From: Bacillus methanolicus MGA3
Lineage (GTDB): Bacteria > Bacillota > Bacilli > Bacillales > Cytobacillaceae
DNA length: 64,000 bases
Reading direction: 5' to 3'
NCBI RefSeq assembly: GCF_000724485.1
Contig: NZ_CP007739.1
Location: 2,588,843 to 2,652,842, forward strand
Part shown: positions 29,801 to 38,457 of the stretch, piece after piece
Position numbering within the stretch: the stretch's first letter is position 1
Layout: every line of letters starts with the position of its first letter
Position numbers and translations under genes: made by a program
Notes under the pieces: model-generated
Databases searched by the model: none
Told to the model about the DNA's origin: nothing
Seen by the model: only the letters and a program-made list of their open reading frames with translations

Positions 29801-30192
29801 TCTCCTTCAATTCCCGGCGTCAAGGCAAATAGTCCTTGAGCATAATGCCTGAGCCACTTAATCGGAATTCCTTGTGGAGATTTCGTTTGGACAACACTTG
29901 TGATTTTTAATAGATTTTGAAATCCTGTTTGATTTTTTGCCAATAACACAAGCGGAAAAGAACTTGATTCTGATAATTCGCTTAAGACATCTACTGTCAG
30001 CCCTAAAATAGGCTTAATCGAATGCTTTAAACACTCTTTATAAAAAGCAACAGCGGCATACATGACATTGCGATCAGTTAATGCCAATGCCGGAAACCGC
30101 TTGTTCTTTGCTTCGCTGACCAATTGTTCGATCGTAATTGTGCTGGTAAGAAGACTGTATGAACTATATACATGAAGGTGAATAAAAGACAC
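26827..30192 (-). CDS. dnaE: DNA polymerase III alpha subunit DnaE
   Basis: This is the error-prone DnaE of Firmicutes, which extends RNA primers before PolC takes over. With the GTG at 30190-30192 it has 1121 residues and begins MSFIHLHVYSSYSLL, the PHP domain. The catalytic aspartates are in PDIDIDFPDNRREEV. Helix-hairpin-helix (SIKGVGIAVLKEI) and OB-fold (AYITELKKIRTKKGEAMAF) regions follow. The GTG is chosen for its AAGGG ten bases away; another GTG three codons earlier is possible, and the frame remains open further upstream. Divergent from ytrH. Confidence 0.95.
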   Translation of the reverse strand: MSFIHLHVYSSYSLLTSTITIEQLVSEAKNKRFPALALTDRNVMYAAVAFYKECLKHSIKPILGLTVDVLSELSESSSFPLVLLAKNQTGFQNLLKITSVVQTKSPQGIPIKWLRHYAQGLFALTPGIEGEIEHYLLNNEPEKAKQAALSLAGLFEENSFYISLQNHGIKVEQQLIPELARLAEETGIGIVATNRVHYLEQKDAFAHECMLAIKNGEKLQDEGRERLGSDQFYFKTAEEMTELFYEYPDALENTIHIAEQCNVLLEMDKQFLPKYPVPDGETADSFLEKLCLQGLNERYKDRAEEHKERLMYELGVIKRMKFSDYFLIVWDFMKFARGRGILTGPGRGSAAGSIVAYVLYITDVDPIEHQLLFERFLNPERISMPDIDIDFPDNRREEVIEYVVEKYGELHVAQIITFGTLAAKAAIRDVGRVFGLNAKELDRLSKMIPSRLGVSLKEAYKESEQLRTFVNESKLNRKLFETALKLEGLPRHTSTHAAGVVISEEPLINVIPIQSGHDKVYLTQYSMEHLEDIGLLKMDFLGLRNLSLIEAIIQSIQRKTGKKINIHDIPLDDPKTFELLSKGDTTGIFQLESEGMRKVLTRLMPTRFEDIVAVNALYRPGPMENIPLYIDRKHGREKTDYPHPDLEPILKNTYGVIVYQEQIMQIASKMAGFSLGEADLLRRAVGKKQRDVLDKERHHFVKGALNKGYSEQTANQIYDLIVKFANYGFNRSHAVAYSFIAYQLAYLKAHYPLYFMAALLTSVSGNETKIAQYVRELKQMGMKILPPSINKSGYSFQVENGAIRYSLSSIKGVGIAVLKEIFQARRTKPFDDLFDFCLRVSAKAVNRKTLEALIHSGSFDEFGQDRAVLLATIDIAMEHAQLVKPDDTNQYDLFSEEEFLLKPKYMQVDPINIEDKLAFEKEVLGFYLSEHPVSAYEDLLKRAAVQQLAELAQSRRSAIIAAYITELKKIRTKKGEAMAFLTLSDPSGEIEAVVFPAPFKKLSGILKQGSILLFEGKIEERERHKQFIIQNAKDIRQMEDHLKTEGPKLYLKIETEKQSPEQLQFLKSIIRKYKGRTRIVLYYERADKTILLSDEDRIDPSEECLNELKDFLGKSNVVLRK

Positions 30193-30392
30193 GTTTTTCA
30201 CACCCTTACTGCTTCTTCTATTCTCATTATAGAACTTCATTTTAAAAAAAGAAAATATGTTCTCATTCTTGCAAGTGGTCGATAAACCAATGAAATTACT
30301 GAATACAAAATGTAAGAAACATATTTATAAAAGTTTGTCCATATGATGAATAACAAGGACATTCCAAAAAAGAAACAGGGATGGATTTATCT

Positions 30393-30731
30393 ATGAAACA
30401 AGAACCATTTTTTATTGGACTTATTGAATCTTATTTTATTGCTCTCGGAGTTTTGCTCGGAGGCGCGTTGATCGGAGGGATGGCTGCGTTTTTAACCGGG
30501 AAGCCCCCGCTAACAGAAATCTATCGTATTGCCACGTCTATTCGGATATGGGCGATTATTGCGGCTATTGGTGGAACGTTTGATACCGTGTACAGCTTTG
30601 AACGAGGTTTGCTTGATGGAGAAACAAAGGATATTTTTAAACAGTTCTTGTTGATTCTTTCCGCACTCGGAGGAGCAAAAACCGGTGCTTTGCTCATAAA
30701 TTGGTTGACGCAGGAGTATACCTCTTCATGA
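30393..30731 (+). CDS. ytrH: Sporulation membrane protein YtrH
   Basis: The 112-residue protein has three hydrophobic stretches and the family core YFIALGVLLGGALIGGMAAF plus IAAIGGTFDTVYSFERGLLDG. YtrH is a mother-cell sporulation protein of sigma-E control in B. subtilis. The ATG at 30393 (MKQEPFF) is favoured by an AGGGATGG site eight bases upstream; an ATG four codons earlier lacks one. Its stop overlaps the ytrI start. Confidence 0.88.
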   Translation: MKQEPFFIGLIESYFIALGVLLGGALIGGMAAFLTGKPPLTEIYRIATSIRIWAIIAAIGGTFDTVYSFERGLLDGETKDIFKQFLLILSALGGAKTGALLINWLTQEYTSS

Positions 30732-31231
30732 GAATTCCTCCTTACTACCGGCAGACTGGCTGGCAAAGGTTCCTCGCAGGTATGGCAATCGGCGGATTTA
30801 TAAGCTGGATTATTTTTTTATATATTTTTGGCTCATGGCAGGAGATTCAAAGCAAGGAAATACAGCGACAGAAAGATGAAATAGCGGATCTAAAGAAAGC
30901 AGTAAAGATCTGGCAGGGAGATTTTAATAAGTTGAATGAAAAAAATCAAGAACAGTTAACTGTTCAGAATATTAAAGTCAAAATCACAAATTTCGAAAAA
31001 TATAAACTTGATCTGCTCAGTGTTTCAGAACTTGAAGAAATGATAAAAGAAGATATCGACATGGTGATGGCTAAAGATCTCGAATCCGTTTATAATAACA
31101 AGGACTTGATTAAAAAAGTCATTGAAAATAAAGTATTTGTATTAAACGATAAACGATTCAAACTGCAAGTAAAAGAAATGATCGTCTATACTACATTGCA
31201 AATCCAGTTGCAAATAATTATGGACGGCTGA
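30728..31231 (+). CDS. ytrI: Sporulation membrane protein YtrI
   Basis: The 167-residue product has one N-terminal membrane segment (about 15-37) followed by a helical coiled-coil region (about 40-80, KEIQRQKDEIADLKKAVK) and a small C-terminal domain. It matches B. subtilis YtrI, a sporulation membrane protein of unknown biochemistry. The ATG at 30728 overlaps the ytrH stop as ATGA, so the two are coupled; a frame opening at 30701 would overlap ytrH by 31 bp with no ribosome binding site. Confidence 0.85.
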   Translation: MRIPPYYRQTGWQRFLAGMAIGGFISWIIFLYIFGSWQEIQSKEIQRQKDEIADLKKAVKIWQGDFNKLNEKNQEQLTVQNIKVKITNFEKYKLDLLSVSELEEMIKEDIDMVMAKDLESVYNNKDLIKKVIENKVFVLNDKRFKLQVKEMIVYTTLQIQLQIIMDG

Positions 31232-31319
31232 TTTAATACTATGGCTGACTCAAACAACCATGTCCTGCAAGACACAGAAATTGATAAGCCTTCCTAAAAA
31301 GATACCTTATAAAAAGCAA

Positions 31320-31389
31320 AGGGTCAGCCCCCTCCAATACAACATATAGACATTCTATATATTGTTATTGTTGAAGGGAGCCAGACCCT
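31320..31389. repeat. Dispersed palindromic repeat, copy B
   Basis: AGGGTC...GACCCT arms enclose CCCTCCAATAC-like and ATATAGA/TCTATAT inner arms, a 70-bp imperfect palindrome ending next to the nrnA stop codon. It lies between convergent ytrI and nrnA. A GGCTGACT remnant at 31243 may be the old outer arm. Confidence 0.75.
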
Positions 31390-31392
31390 CGT

Positions 31393-32331
31393 TTACTGGT
31401 GCATACACGCCTGATCCATATCTCTTAACACTGATTCTTTCTCTTCCCATGAGTAAATGGAAGCACCGGCAGCAAGCGGATGTCCGCCTCCTTTATATTT
31501 TCTGGCAACACTGTTAATAATCGGGCCTTTTGAGCGCAGCCTAACGCGAATTTGATCCTCTTCTTCTATAAAAAAGGCCCAAGCCAAAATTCCCTCAATA
31601 TTTCTAAGCGAACCAACTAATAAAGAAGCTTCAGCAGGTTTCACCTTGTATTCTTCAAGCAGCTCTTTTGTTAAAACCATTGATGCGACACCGCTCGGAC
31701 GAATATCAAAGTTTTGTAAAATATAACCGTGTAATTTAACGACATTTGGCTTAAGTTCATACATCTTATCATACAATTCCGTTCGTGAAAATCCGTAACG
31801 AATCAGTTCGCCAGCATACCCAAACGTTTTTTCAGTCGTGCTCGGATAAAGAAACCTTCCCGTATCTCCGACAATTCCGGCATACAAAAGCCTTGCTGCT
31901 TCATCTGTCATTTTCAGACCTTTCTCTTTTCCAAATAAATAAAACTCATAAATCATTTCACTTACAGAACTTGCATCCGTATCTACCCACATTAAATCCC
32001 CGTAAGGGTCTTCATTTGGATGATGGTCAATTTTTATCAATTTATCACCAAGATGATAACGGCTATCACAAATCCTCTCTGTATTTGCTGTGTCGCAAAT
32101 AATAACTAGCGCACCTTTATAAGTTTCATCTGATATCGTATCAAGCCTGCGCAGATAATGAAGGGTTGGCTCTTCCTTTCCAACTGCGTAAACTTGTTTC
32201 TCTGGATAAGACGCCTTCAGAATTTCTACCAATCCTCCCTGGGAACCGTAGGCATCTGGATCAGGCCGTACATGCCGATGGACAATAATTGTATCATATT
32301 GCTCAATAGCTTCTAAAATTTTCTCTTTCAT
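31393..32331 (-). CDS. nrnA: Oligoribonuclease / pAp phosphatase NrnA
   Basis: The 312-residue DHH-DHHA1 phosphoesterase degrades nano-RNAs and dephosphorylates pAp. Metal-site motifs are HRHVRPDPDAYGSQ, ICDTAN, the DHH box KIDHHPNED and GDTGRF; the C-terminal DHHA1 substrate loop is KGGGHPLAAGAS. The ATG at 32329-32331 has AAGGAG upstream; an earlier in-frame start would add ten residues without a site. The gene is in its usual place near dnaE and ytpI. Confidence 0.95.
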   Translation of the reverse strand: MKEKILEAIEQYDTIIVHRHVRPDPDAYGSQGGLVEILKASYPEKQVYAVGKEEPTLHYLRRLDTISDETYKGALVIICDTANTERICDSRYHLGDKLIKIDHHPNEDPYGDLMWVDTDASSVSEMIYEFYLFGKEKGLKMTDEAARLLYAGIVGDTGRFLYPSTTEKTFGYAGELIRYGFSRTELYDKMYELKPNVVKLHGYILQNFDIRPSGVASMVLTKELLEEYKVKPAEASLLVGSLRNIEGILAWAFFIEEEDQIRVRLRSKGPIINSVARKYKGGGHPLAAGASIYSWEEKESVLRDMDQACMHQ

Positions 32332-32529
32332 ACTTTTGCTCCTTAATATATTAATAATCAATTATTCACACACTTTAAGAAATGAACGTGATGCGGACAG
32401 ACCCTCAAATTTAATGCGATAATATATTTAAAAGCTGTCCCGCGTAAAAAGAGTCGCTACTTGTGTAGCTTTTCCCGTCCATAATCGTTAAAATAATAGA
32501 AGATTGTCGAAAATGGAGGAATTGAAATC

Positions 32530-32835
32530 ATGCCTGTATTAGCCATTTTAATTGTAATGTCACTTTCTTTCTATGTATTTTATAAAATTAAATACATCAG
32601 GTCCACCCGGCCTGCAGAAAGGCAATGGATCTCAGCCAAATCGAGAATTGCCCTCGGTTTATTTGTTGGGTTGTTTGGCTTAAATCAACTGTTTCTTTAT
32701 CACACAACAGTCACCTATATTGTCGCAGCTCTGTTTATCATTGTCGGAGGATTCAGTGTCTGGGGCGGCATAAAAGCTTATAAATTTTATCTTCCGTACG
32801 CTGTCAAAGAAGCTGAGGAGCTTTCAAACAATTAG
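32530..32835 (+). CDS. ytpI: YtpI-family membrane protein
   Basis: The 101-residue product has three hydrophobic segments (about 3-20, 41-58, 62-83) and ends in a charged tail. It resembles B. subtilis YtpI, of unknown function, by place and size. A GGAGG site precedes the ATG, and a clear terminator follows at 32841. Confidence 0.85.
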   Translation: MPVLAILIVMSLSFYVFYKIKYIRSTRPAERQWISAKSRIALGLFVGLFGLNQLFLYHTTVTYIVAALFIIVGGFSVWGGIKAYKFYLPYAVKEAEELSNN

Positions 32836-32840
32836 GTTTG

Positions 32841-32870
32841 AAAAAGCCGTTTTAACTAAACGGCTTTTTT
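32841..32870 (+). terminator. Terminator of ytpI
   Basis: AAAAAGCCGTTT pairs with AAACGGCTTTTT across five bases, followed by T, six bases past the ytpI stop. Confidence 0.9.
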
Positions 32871-32872
32871 AT

Positions 32873-32985
32873 AGACTGGATTATCGCCGAAATCCCCTCG
32901 AGGGCCGCTTCGGTCATGCCAATGAAGTCAAAAAGCGACTTCACCGGCATGACCTCCAGCGCTTGTCGGGGATAACCAGTCGGCT
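32873..32985. repeat. Long palindromic intergenic repeat of Bacillaceae type
   Basis: ACTGGATTATC...GGATAACCAGT are outer arms; inside, GGTCATGCC/GGCATGACC and GAAGTC/GACTTC form a central long hairpin. The wording (CCCCTCGAGGGCCGCTTCGG ... CAGCGCTTGTCGGGG) resembles a repeat I recall as common between genes in many Bacillus genomes. It sits in the convergent ytpI/ytoI gap. Confidence 0.65.
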
Positions 32986-32993
32986 CCGCTTTT

Positions 32994-34322
32994 CTAGCTC
33001 CGATCAATAAGCTGGCACATCATCATAGCCTTTCCGACTAGTACCCCTTCGTTAAAGACCTCAACATCAACTTTCCCGAATTTCCGCCCTACTTCGAGAA
33101 CTCTCGGATAAACCTCTAACTTGCTGTCGATTTGCACAGGTTTAATAAAATAGGTCGTCATGTTCTCGACAACGAGATCGCCTTTTTTATAGCTTCTAAG
33201 AACTCGATTAGCCGCTTCCGTCACAATTGTGGTGAATACTCCGTATGAAAGAGAACCAAGATGGTTCGTCATTTGCGGTGTTACTTCACAACGGAAAACA
33301 TTTTCGCCTTTTGTTTTATCCTGGACTACAGTTAATTGACTAGTCACAATATCATCGAGCGTTTCCCCTACTTGTGGCTGTCGTTGTATCATTTGCAATG
33401 CTTTTAGAACATCCTGCCTGCTGATAATCCCTTCAAGCTTATTGCTGTCATCTACAACTGGCAATACTTCAATTCCTTCCCAAACCATGATATGTGATGA
33501 AGAAGCAACACTCGTTTTTCCGCTAACTGTTATCGGATTTTTTGTCATGATTTTCTCAATCGGCGTTTCCGGTGGATGACCGATAATATCCTTTGATGTC
33601 ACCATTCCTTGTACCTTCATATTGTGATCAACGACAGGAAACCGGCTGTGCATGGTTTCGTTGTTATATTTATACCAATCGGAAACATGATCATTTATTG
33701 TTAAATATATTGTCTCTGAAAGAGGTGTAAGAATATCTTCTACGAGGACAATTTCTTTTTTTATCAGTTGGTCATAAATAGCGCGGTTAATCATTGTTGC
33801 AACGGTAAATGTATCATAGCTCGTTGAAATAATCGGAAGCTGAAGCTCATCTGCCAGTTTTTTTACGTCCTCTTCCGTATCAAACCCGCCTGTTATAAGG
33901 ACGGCAGCTCCAGCTTTAAGGGCAAGCTCATGGGCTTTTGTCCTGTTTCCTACAATTAGCAGGTTTCCTGCCCCGGTATATCTCATCATTGCTTCGAGCT
34001 TCATCGCACCGATAACAAATTTATTAAGGGTTTTATGCAAACCAGCCTTGCCGCCCAAAACCTGGCCATCAACAATGTTTACAACTTCCGCAAAAGTCAG
34101 TTTTTCTATATTTTCTTTTTTCTTTCGTTCGATGCGAATTGTTCCGACCCGTTCAATCGTGCTGACGTACCCTTTGATTTCTGCGTCTTTAATTGCTCTG
34201 TACGCCGTTCCTTCACTTACGTTGAGCGCCTTGGCGATCTGGCGGACAGATATTTTTTCCCCTACCGGAAGTTCATCAATATATCGCAAGATTTGTTCAT
34301 GCTTCGTTGCCAAGACCTTCAC
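32994..34322 (-). CDS. ytoI: YtoI: HTH, DRTGG, CBS pair and hotdog thioesterase domains
   Basis: The 442-residue protein joins four parts: an N-terminal helix-turn-helix (about 1-65, ISVRQIAKALNVSEGTAYRAIKD), a DRTGG domain (about 70-185), a CBS-domain pair (about 190-310; VVDHNMKVQGMVTSKDIIG and VVDDSNKLEGIISRQDVLK), and a C-terminal hotdog/4HBT domain (about 325-440; NHLGSLSYGVFTTIVTEAANRVL). CBS pairs bind adenine nucleotides. Substrate and DNA targets are unknown. The architecture matches B. subtilis YtoI. It lies alone, with the palindrome just after its stop. Confidence 0.9.
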   Translation of the reverse strand: MKVLATKHEQILRYIDELPVGEKISVRQIAKALNVSEGTAYRAIKDAEIKGYVSTIERVGTIRIERKKKENIEKLTFAEVVNIVDGQVLGGKAGLHKTLNKFVIGAMKLEAMMRYTGAGNLLIVGNRTKAHELALKAGAAVLITGGFDTEEDVKKLADELQLPIISTSYDTFTVATMINRAIYDQLIKKEIVLVEDILTPLSETIYLTINDHVSDWYKYNNETMHSRFPVVDHNMKVQGMVTSKDIIGHPPETPIEKIMTKNPITVSGKTSVASSSHIMVWEGIEVLPVVDDSNKLEGIISRQDVLKALQMIQRQPQVGETLDDIVTSQLTVVQDKTKGENVFRCEVTPQMTNHLGSLSYGVFTTIVTEAANRVLRSYKKGDLVVENMTTYFIKPVQIDSKLEVYPRVLEVGRKFGKVDVEVFNEGVLVGKAMMMCQLIDRS

Positions 34323-34420
34323 CCTTTATATAAAATTTCCACATATCTATAAGTTAATTATAAGGTGAATGTCTATTTGAATTCAATTCGATATCGAAAT
34401 CATGAAAAAAATCATTCGTT

Positions 34421-34669
34421 CTAGTCTTGATAAGAACGGGCTTTCGTTCCTGCAGGTTGACCATGTAACATCCGATTATCAGTCTTGGCTGTTTTAGGAA
34501 AATAAAATAATGCTGTCAAATTTCCTGAAATGACTATGAAAGCAAAAGCCAGCCAAACCCGGGCAAAAATTCCCTCAATCCCTTCAGCAAAAATAGATAA
34601 TTTCGGAAAAGCATAATAAAGCAGGAGTGCGCAAATTAACAAACAAAGCAAATACCGATTCTTTTTCAT
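34421..34669 (-). CDS. Small two-segment membrane protein, unknown
   Basis: This 82-residue frame begins MKKNRYLLCLLICALL with a good GAGGAGGG ribosome binding site. It has two hydrophobic segments (about 5-22 and 35-56) and a hydrophilic, basic C-terminus. I do not recognise the family. It lies between ytoI and ytkL on the same strand, 98 bp upstream of ytoI. The ribosome binding site and base composition support a real gene. Confidence 0.7.
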   Translation of the reverse strand: MKKNRYLLCLLICALLLYYAFPKLSIFAEGIEGIFARVWLAFAFIVISGNLTALFYFPKTAKTDNRMLHGQPAGTKARSYQD

Positions 34670-34761
34670 CCTTTTCCCTCCTCAAACTGCTTGTTTTAAT
34701 TTTATGCATAGGAAAAGGAAAAAAGTAGTTACATTGTCCGCTTCATTAAGAGCCACAACGT

Positions 34762-34797
34762 AAAAAGCGCGCAGTCTACATTCGCTGCACGCTTTTT
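34762..34797 (-). terminator. Terminator of ytkL
   Basis: AAAAAGCGTGCAG and CTGCGCGCTTTTT pair with one wobble on the minus strand and are followed by T-rich sequence, seven bases past the ytkL stop. Confidence 0.82.
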
Positions 34798-34803
34798 ACT
34801 TGA

Positions 34804-35484
34804 TTAGAGTTCAATTGCTTCCCCTGCGCGAAGGACTTTCCCGCTTACACCTTCTAGCATATCAATAAATTTTTGCGGATCCTGCTTTATCGGTGGAAAC
34901 GTATTATAGTGGATCGGAACCACTATTTTTGGATTGAGCAATTTTGCTGCATACGCCGCATCCTCAGGCCCCATAGTAAAATTGTCGCCGATTGGCAAAA
35001 ATGCGAGATCAATCGGATGACGCTCGCCAATCAGCTTCATATCTGAAAACAAGGCCGTATCTCCTGCATGGTATATCGTTTTGCCTTCAGCCATAACAAG
35101 AACCCCGGCAGGCATTCCACCATAAATAATTTCGTTCTTTTCCGTAATGATCCCGGTGCCATGAAAAGCCGGTGTTAATTTAACTTTTCCAAAATCAAAT
35201 TCATATGCTCCCCCAATATGCATTCCATGAGTATTGAGTCCTTGCCAGCTTAAATATGTAGCTAATTCAAAATTTGCAATGACAAGAGAGTTATTTTTCT
35301 TTGCAACTTCAATTGCATCTCCAACATGATCGCCATGGGCATGGGTGATAATAATCACATCGGGCTTGACATCATCTAACTTTAAATCAGTTAAACCATT
35401 TCCAGAAATAAAAGGGTCAATGAAAATTGTTTTTCCGTTCGTTTCAATTTTTACAACAGAATGACCGTGGTAAGAGACCTTCAT
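34804..35484 (-). CDS. ytkL: UPF0173 metal-dependent hydrolase YtkL
   Basis: The 226-residue protein has a metallo-beta-lactamase fold with the HxHxDH metal motif [12 protein letters not shown], further metal ligands in [13 protein letters not shown] and [11 protein letters not shown], and the opening [25 protein letters not shown] of the UPF0173 group (shown in its key part). Substrate is unknown. It is a single-gene unit with an AAAGGAGATGG-type site before the ATG, divergent from the dipeptidase gene. Confidence 0.9.
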   Translation of the reverse strand: MKVSYHGHSVVKIETNGKTIFIDPFISGNGLTDLKLDDVKPDVIIITHAHGDHVGDAIEVAKKNNSLVIANFELATYLSWQGLNTHGMHIGGAYEFDFGKVKLTPAFHGTGIITEKNEIIYGGMPAGVLVMAEGKTIYHAGDTALFSDMKLIGERHPIDLAFLPIGDNFTMGPEDAAYAAKLLNPKIVVPIHYNTFPPIKQDPQKFIDMLEGVSGKVLRAGEAIEL

Positions 35485-35650
35485 TTTATACCATCTCCTT
35501 TCAAAGTTGCATTTAAATTATACTACAATAGAAATGCAATTCCTTCTTTTCATTTCTCTCTATACCCTAAATGGCACTAAATTAAAAGTTTACTTTTATG
35601 CTGATTGTTTGCTAATCTCTAATCATGAACGTTTATAGGAGGAAAAATGA

Positions 35651-36748
35651 ATGAATCACCGACTTGAAAAGTTATCACAATGGATGAAAGAAACCGGTAC
35701 AGATGTATGCTTTTTAACGTCGCCGGAGAATGTGTTTTATTTGAGCGGGTTTTTAAGCGAACCGCACGAACGGCTTCTTGGCCTGGCTGTTTTTCAAGAA
35801 GATGAACCGTTTTTAATCTGTCCGGGAATGGAGAAAAATGACGCAAAACGTTCCGGTTGGAATTATGAAATAATCGGGTACAGTGATATCGACAACCCAT
35901 GGGAACTTGTACATAAAGCCATACAAAATCGCCTTACAAAAGCAAATACAATTGCGATCGAAAAAGAGCATATGAATGTTGAGAGGTTTGAACAAGTTAC
36001 ATCGCTTTTCCCGGGAGCAAGCATTGTTTCAGCAGAAGAAAAGCTGCGCAAACTCCGAATGGTAAAAGATGAAAAGGAATTAAGCGCCATTCGCGAAGCA
36101 TGCGCATTAGCCGATTTTGCCATTGAAACCGGAGTTGCAGAATTAAAAGAAGGAAAAACTGAGCTGGATGTACTTGCTGCCATCGAATATGCGCTAAAGA
36201 AAAAAGGCGTAACCGAGATGTCATTTTCAACAATGGTATTAACAGGGGTGAACGCTGCTTCACCGCACGGAACCCCCGGACTAAAAAAAATTCAAAAAGG
36301 TGATCTTGTCCTCTTTGACCTTGGTGTTATCGTTGACGGATATTGTTCGGATATTACGCGAACAGTAGCTTATGGCGACATCAATGAAAAACAGGCTGCA
36401 ATTTACGAAACGGTTTTTAAAGCACAAAAAGCTGCGCTGGAAGCAATCAAACCAGGGGTTTTATGCTCAGAAGTTGATCTCGCAGCACGCCGAACTATTT
36501 CGGAAGCCGGCTATGGGGAATTCTTCCCGCATCGACTTGGCCACGGGCTGGGGATCAGCGTTCATGAATATCCTTCTTTAACTGAAACAAACAATCTTGC
36601 TCTTGAAGAGGGAATGGTTTTTACAGTCGAACCAGGCATTTACGTTCCAGAAGTTGCTGGAGTGAGAATCGAAGATGATGTTGCAGTGACTTCAAACGGA
36701 ATCGAGATATTAACGAAATACCCGAAAGAGCTTCAAATTATAAAGTAA
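35651..36748 (+). CDS. pepQ: Xaa-Pro dipeptidase (peptidase M24)
   Basis: The 365-residue protein has a creatinase-like N-terminal domain (about 1-130) and a pita-bread M24 domain. Dinuclear metal ligands are visible as Asp in FDLGVIVDGYCSDITRT, His in HRLGHGLGISVHEYP, and Glu in FTVEPGIYVPEVAGVRIEDD. It should cleave Xaa-Pro dipeptides in the cytosol. The ATG at 35651 follows AGGAGGA by six bases; an ATG four bases earlier is out of frame. It is convergent with ald across a perfect 21-bp inverted repeat. Confidence 0.9.
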   Translation: MNHRLEKLSQWMKETGTDVCFLTSPENVFYLSGFLSEPHERLLGLAVFQEDEPFLICPGMEKNDAKRSGWNYEIIGYSDIDNPWELVHKAIQNRLTKANTIAIEKEHMNVERFEQVTSLFPGASIVSAEEKLRKLRMVKDEKELSAIREACALADFAIETGVAELKEGKTELDVLAAIEYALKKKGVTEMSFSTMVLTGVNAASPHGTPGLKKIQKGDLVLFDLGVIVDGYCSDITRTVAYGDINEKQAAIYETVFKAQKAALEAIKPGVLCSEVDLAARRTISEAGYGEFFPHRLGHGLGISVHEYPSLTETNNLALEEGMVFTVEPGIYVPEVAGVRIEDDVAVTSNGIEILTKYPKELQIIK

Positions 36749-36796
36749 AACGTACGGTACGACTTAGAATCGCGCTAAAACTAATTGTACCACAAG

Positions 36797-36841
36797 AAGA
36801 GGCTGTCTCATAAGGGTCATACCCTTATGAGACAGCCTCTT
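36797..36841. repeat. Dispersed palindromic repeat, copy E (also a bidirectional terminator)
   Basis: A perfect 21-bp inverted repeat around a 3-nt loop, between convergent pepQ and ald. Its arm AAGAGGCTGTCTCATAAGGGT has the same first 21 bases as the left outer arm of copy D (51133), so E looks like a D element with its centre deleted. Confidence 0.85.
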
Positions 36842-36847
36842 TGTTCT

Positions 36848-37969
36848 TTACATTTGTTCAAGAAGTGTTTTTGTATCAGCATATTCAAGATTATGCGCTT
36901 CTGCAACTGCCTTGTACGTAACATTACCATTAAGAGTGTTAATCCCTTTCAAAAGGGCTTCATTATCAAGGCATGCTTGCTTATAGCCTTTATTAGCAAT
37001 TTGAATGGCATATGGAACGGTAACATTCGTTAAAGCGATTGTAGACGTACGCGGAACGGCACCAGGTATATTAGCAACTGCATAGTGGACTACTCCATGC
37101 TTTACATAAGTAGGGTTGTCATGAGTTGTAATCCGGTCAGTCGTCGCGAAAATTCCGCCCTGATCGACCGCAATATCGACAACAACAGATCCTGGTGTCA
37201 TTGATTTGATCATATCCTCTGTAACAAGTTTAGGAGCTTTTGCACCAGGAATTAGTACAGCGCCAATGACAAGGTCCGATTCCTTAACCGCTTCTGCTAT
37301 GTTATAAGGATTTGACATAAGCGTCGTAACATCTGATCCAAAAATATCGTCAAGCTGGCGAAGCCGATCGGGATTTAAATCAATGATCGTTACTTTTGCA
37401 CCAAGCCCGATCGCCACTTTAGCAGCATTAGTTCCGGCCATACCGCCGCCGATAATAGTTACTTTTGCTCTCTGCACACCTGGGACGCCGGATAACAAAA
37501 TTCCTTTTCCGCCATTAACTTTTTCAAGGAATTGCGCGCCGATTTGCGGGGCCATCCGTCCGGCTACTTCACTCATTGGTGTCAATAAAGGAAGAGCACC
37601 GTTTGGCAATTGTACAGTTTCATAAGCAATGCCAACTACTTTCTTTTCAATCAAGGCTTTTGTTAATTCCGGTTCAGGAGCTAAATGTAAGTATGTAAAT
37701 AAAATTAAACCTTCACGGAAATAGCGGTATTCGCTCAGAAGAGGTTCTTTCACTTTCATAATCATATCCATCGACCATGCTTCTTCTGCCGTATCTACAA
37801 TTTTTGCCCCGGCTGAAACATAATCTTCATCTGTAAATCCAGAACCAAGTCCGGCTCCTTTTTCAATATAAACTTCATGTCCGAAATGAACAAGGTTAAC
37901 AACACCTGCAGGAGTCATTGCCACACGGTTTTCATTATTCTTTAATTCTGCAGGTACTCCAATTCGCAT
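36848..37969 (-). CDS. ald: Alanine dehydrogenase
   Basis: The 373-residue enzyme reversibly deaminates L-alanine to pyruvate and ammonia with NAD; in bacilli it is needed for alanine use and normal sporulation. It begins [20 protein letters not shown], with catalytic Lys and His in the N-terminal half ([18 protein letters not shown]) and the NAD loop [12 protein letters not shown]. The ATG at 37967-37969 has AAGGGAGGT upstream; an upstream in-frame start would add 35 unrelated residues. A cre-like site lies about 100 bp upstream. Confidence 0.95.
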   Translation of the reverse strand: MRIGVPAELKNNENRVAMTPAGVVNLVHFGHEVYIEKGAGLGSGFTDEDYVSAGAKIVDTAEEAWSMDMIMKVKEPLLSEYRYFREGLILFTYLHLAPEPELTKALIEKKVVGIAYETVQLPNGALPLLTPMSEVAGRMAPQIGAQFLEKVNGGKGILLSGVPGVQRAKVTIIGGGMAGTNAAKVAIGLGAKVTIIDLNPDRLRQLDDIFGSDVTTLMSNPYNIAEAVKESDLVIGAVLIPGAKAPKLVTEDMIKSMTPGSVVVDIAVDQGGIFATTDRITTHDNPTYVKHGVVHYAVANIPGAVPRTSTIALTNVTVPYAIQIANKGYKQACLDNEALLKGINTLNGNVTYKAVAEAHNLEYADTKTLLEQM

Positions 37970-38337
37970 ATTTAAAACCTCCCTTAATAAATAAAGCCGA
38001 AGCCGATTGTAAAATAACACCTTTCTTGCGAAAGAAAAAGAAATATTTCTATACTCTTTCATAAATGAAAGCACTTACATTTTACCAAAAATAATTCAAA
38101 TCTCCAACAACTTAAATAATAAATCGAAATCTATAAATATGTTTTTTCATTAAATATTATGCCCCTTAAATATATCTTTACAAAATTATTGTTCGTTTTT
38201 TTGTTACAGATATTCACAAAAAGGGAACTGTATAATATTAACAAAGAAAGAGATATTCTCAGAGCATATCACCCGTTATGCTCCATGTGATGTCCTCGTT
38301 ATCCGTACCGAAAAAGATAACCTAATTTAAACAATAT
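37970..38337 (-). promoter_or_regulatory. ald upstream region with cre-like site
   Basis: This gap holds no gene. TGAAAGCACTTACA at 38066-38079 fits the CcpA cre consensus TGWAANCGNTNWCA except for one central base. The rest is AT-rich; several poly-T/A stretches precede the site, but no single promoter stands out. Confidence 0.4.
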
Positions 38338-38371
38338 AAAGCACGCATTCCATTAATGGTTTGCGTGCTTT
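38338..38371 (-). terminator. Terminator after the HPP gene
   Basis: AAAGCACGCA and TGCGTGCTTT form a 10-bp stem. The whole hairpin is nearly identical (2 differences in 32 bases) to that after argH at 39236-39267. Confidence 0.75.
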
Positions 38372-38433
38372 CAGTTTCAAGAAATTATTTGCATTGACGA
38401 TGGACTTATAGAATTCGGCAAAATCTATTACTT
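38372..38433 (-). pseudogene. Degenerate copy of the argH 3' end
   Basis: On the minus strand this piece reads in one frame as DFAEFYKSIVNANNFLKL, clearly related to the ArgH C-terminus [18 protein letters not shown] (from 39310). About 42 of 54 bases match by eye. It joins directly to the duplicated hairpin at 38338-38371. Confidence 0.6.
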
Positions 38434-38457
38434 ATTAGAGTAATGTGTATGAGAGTT

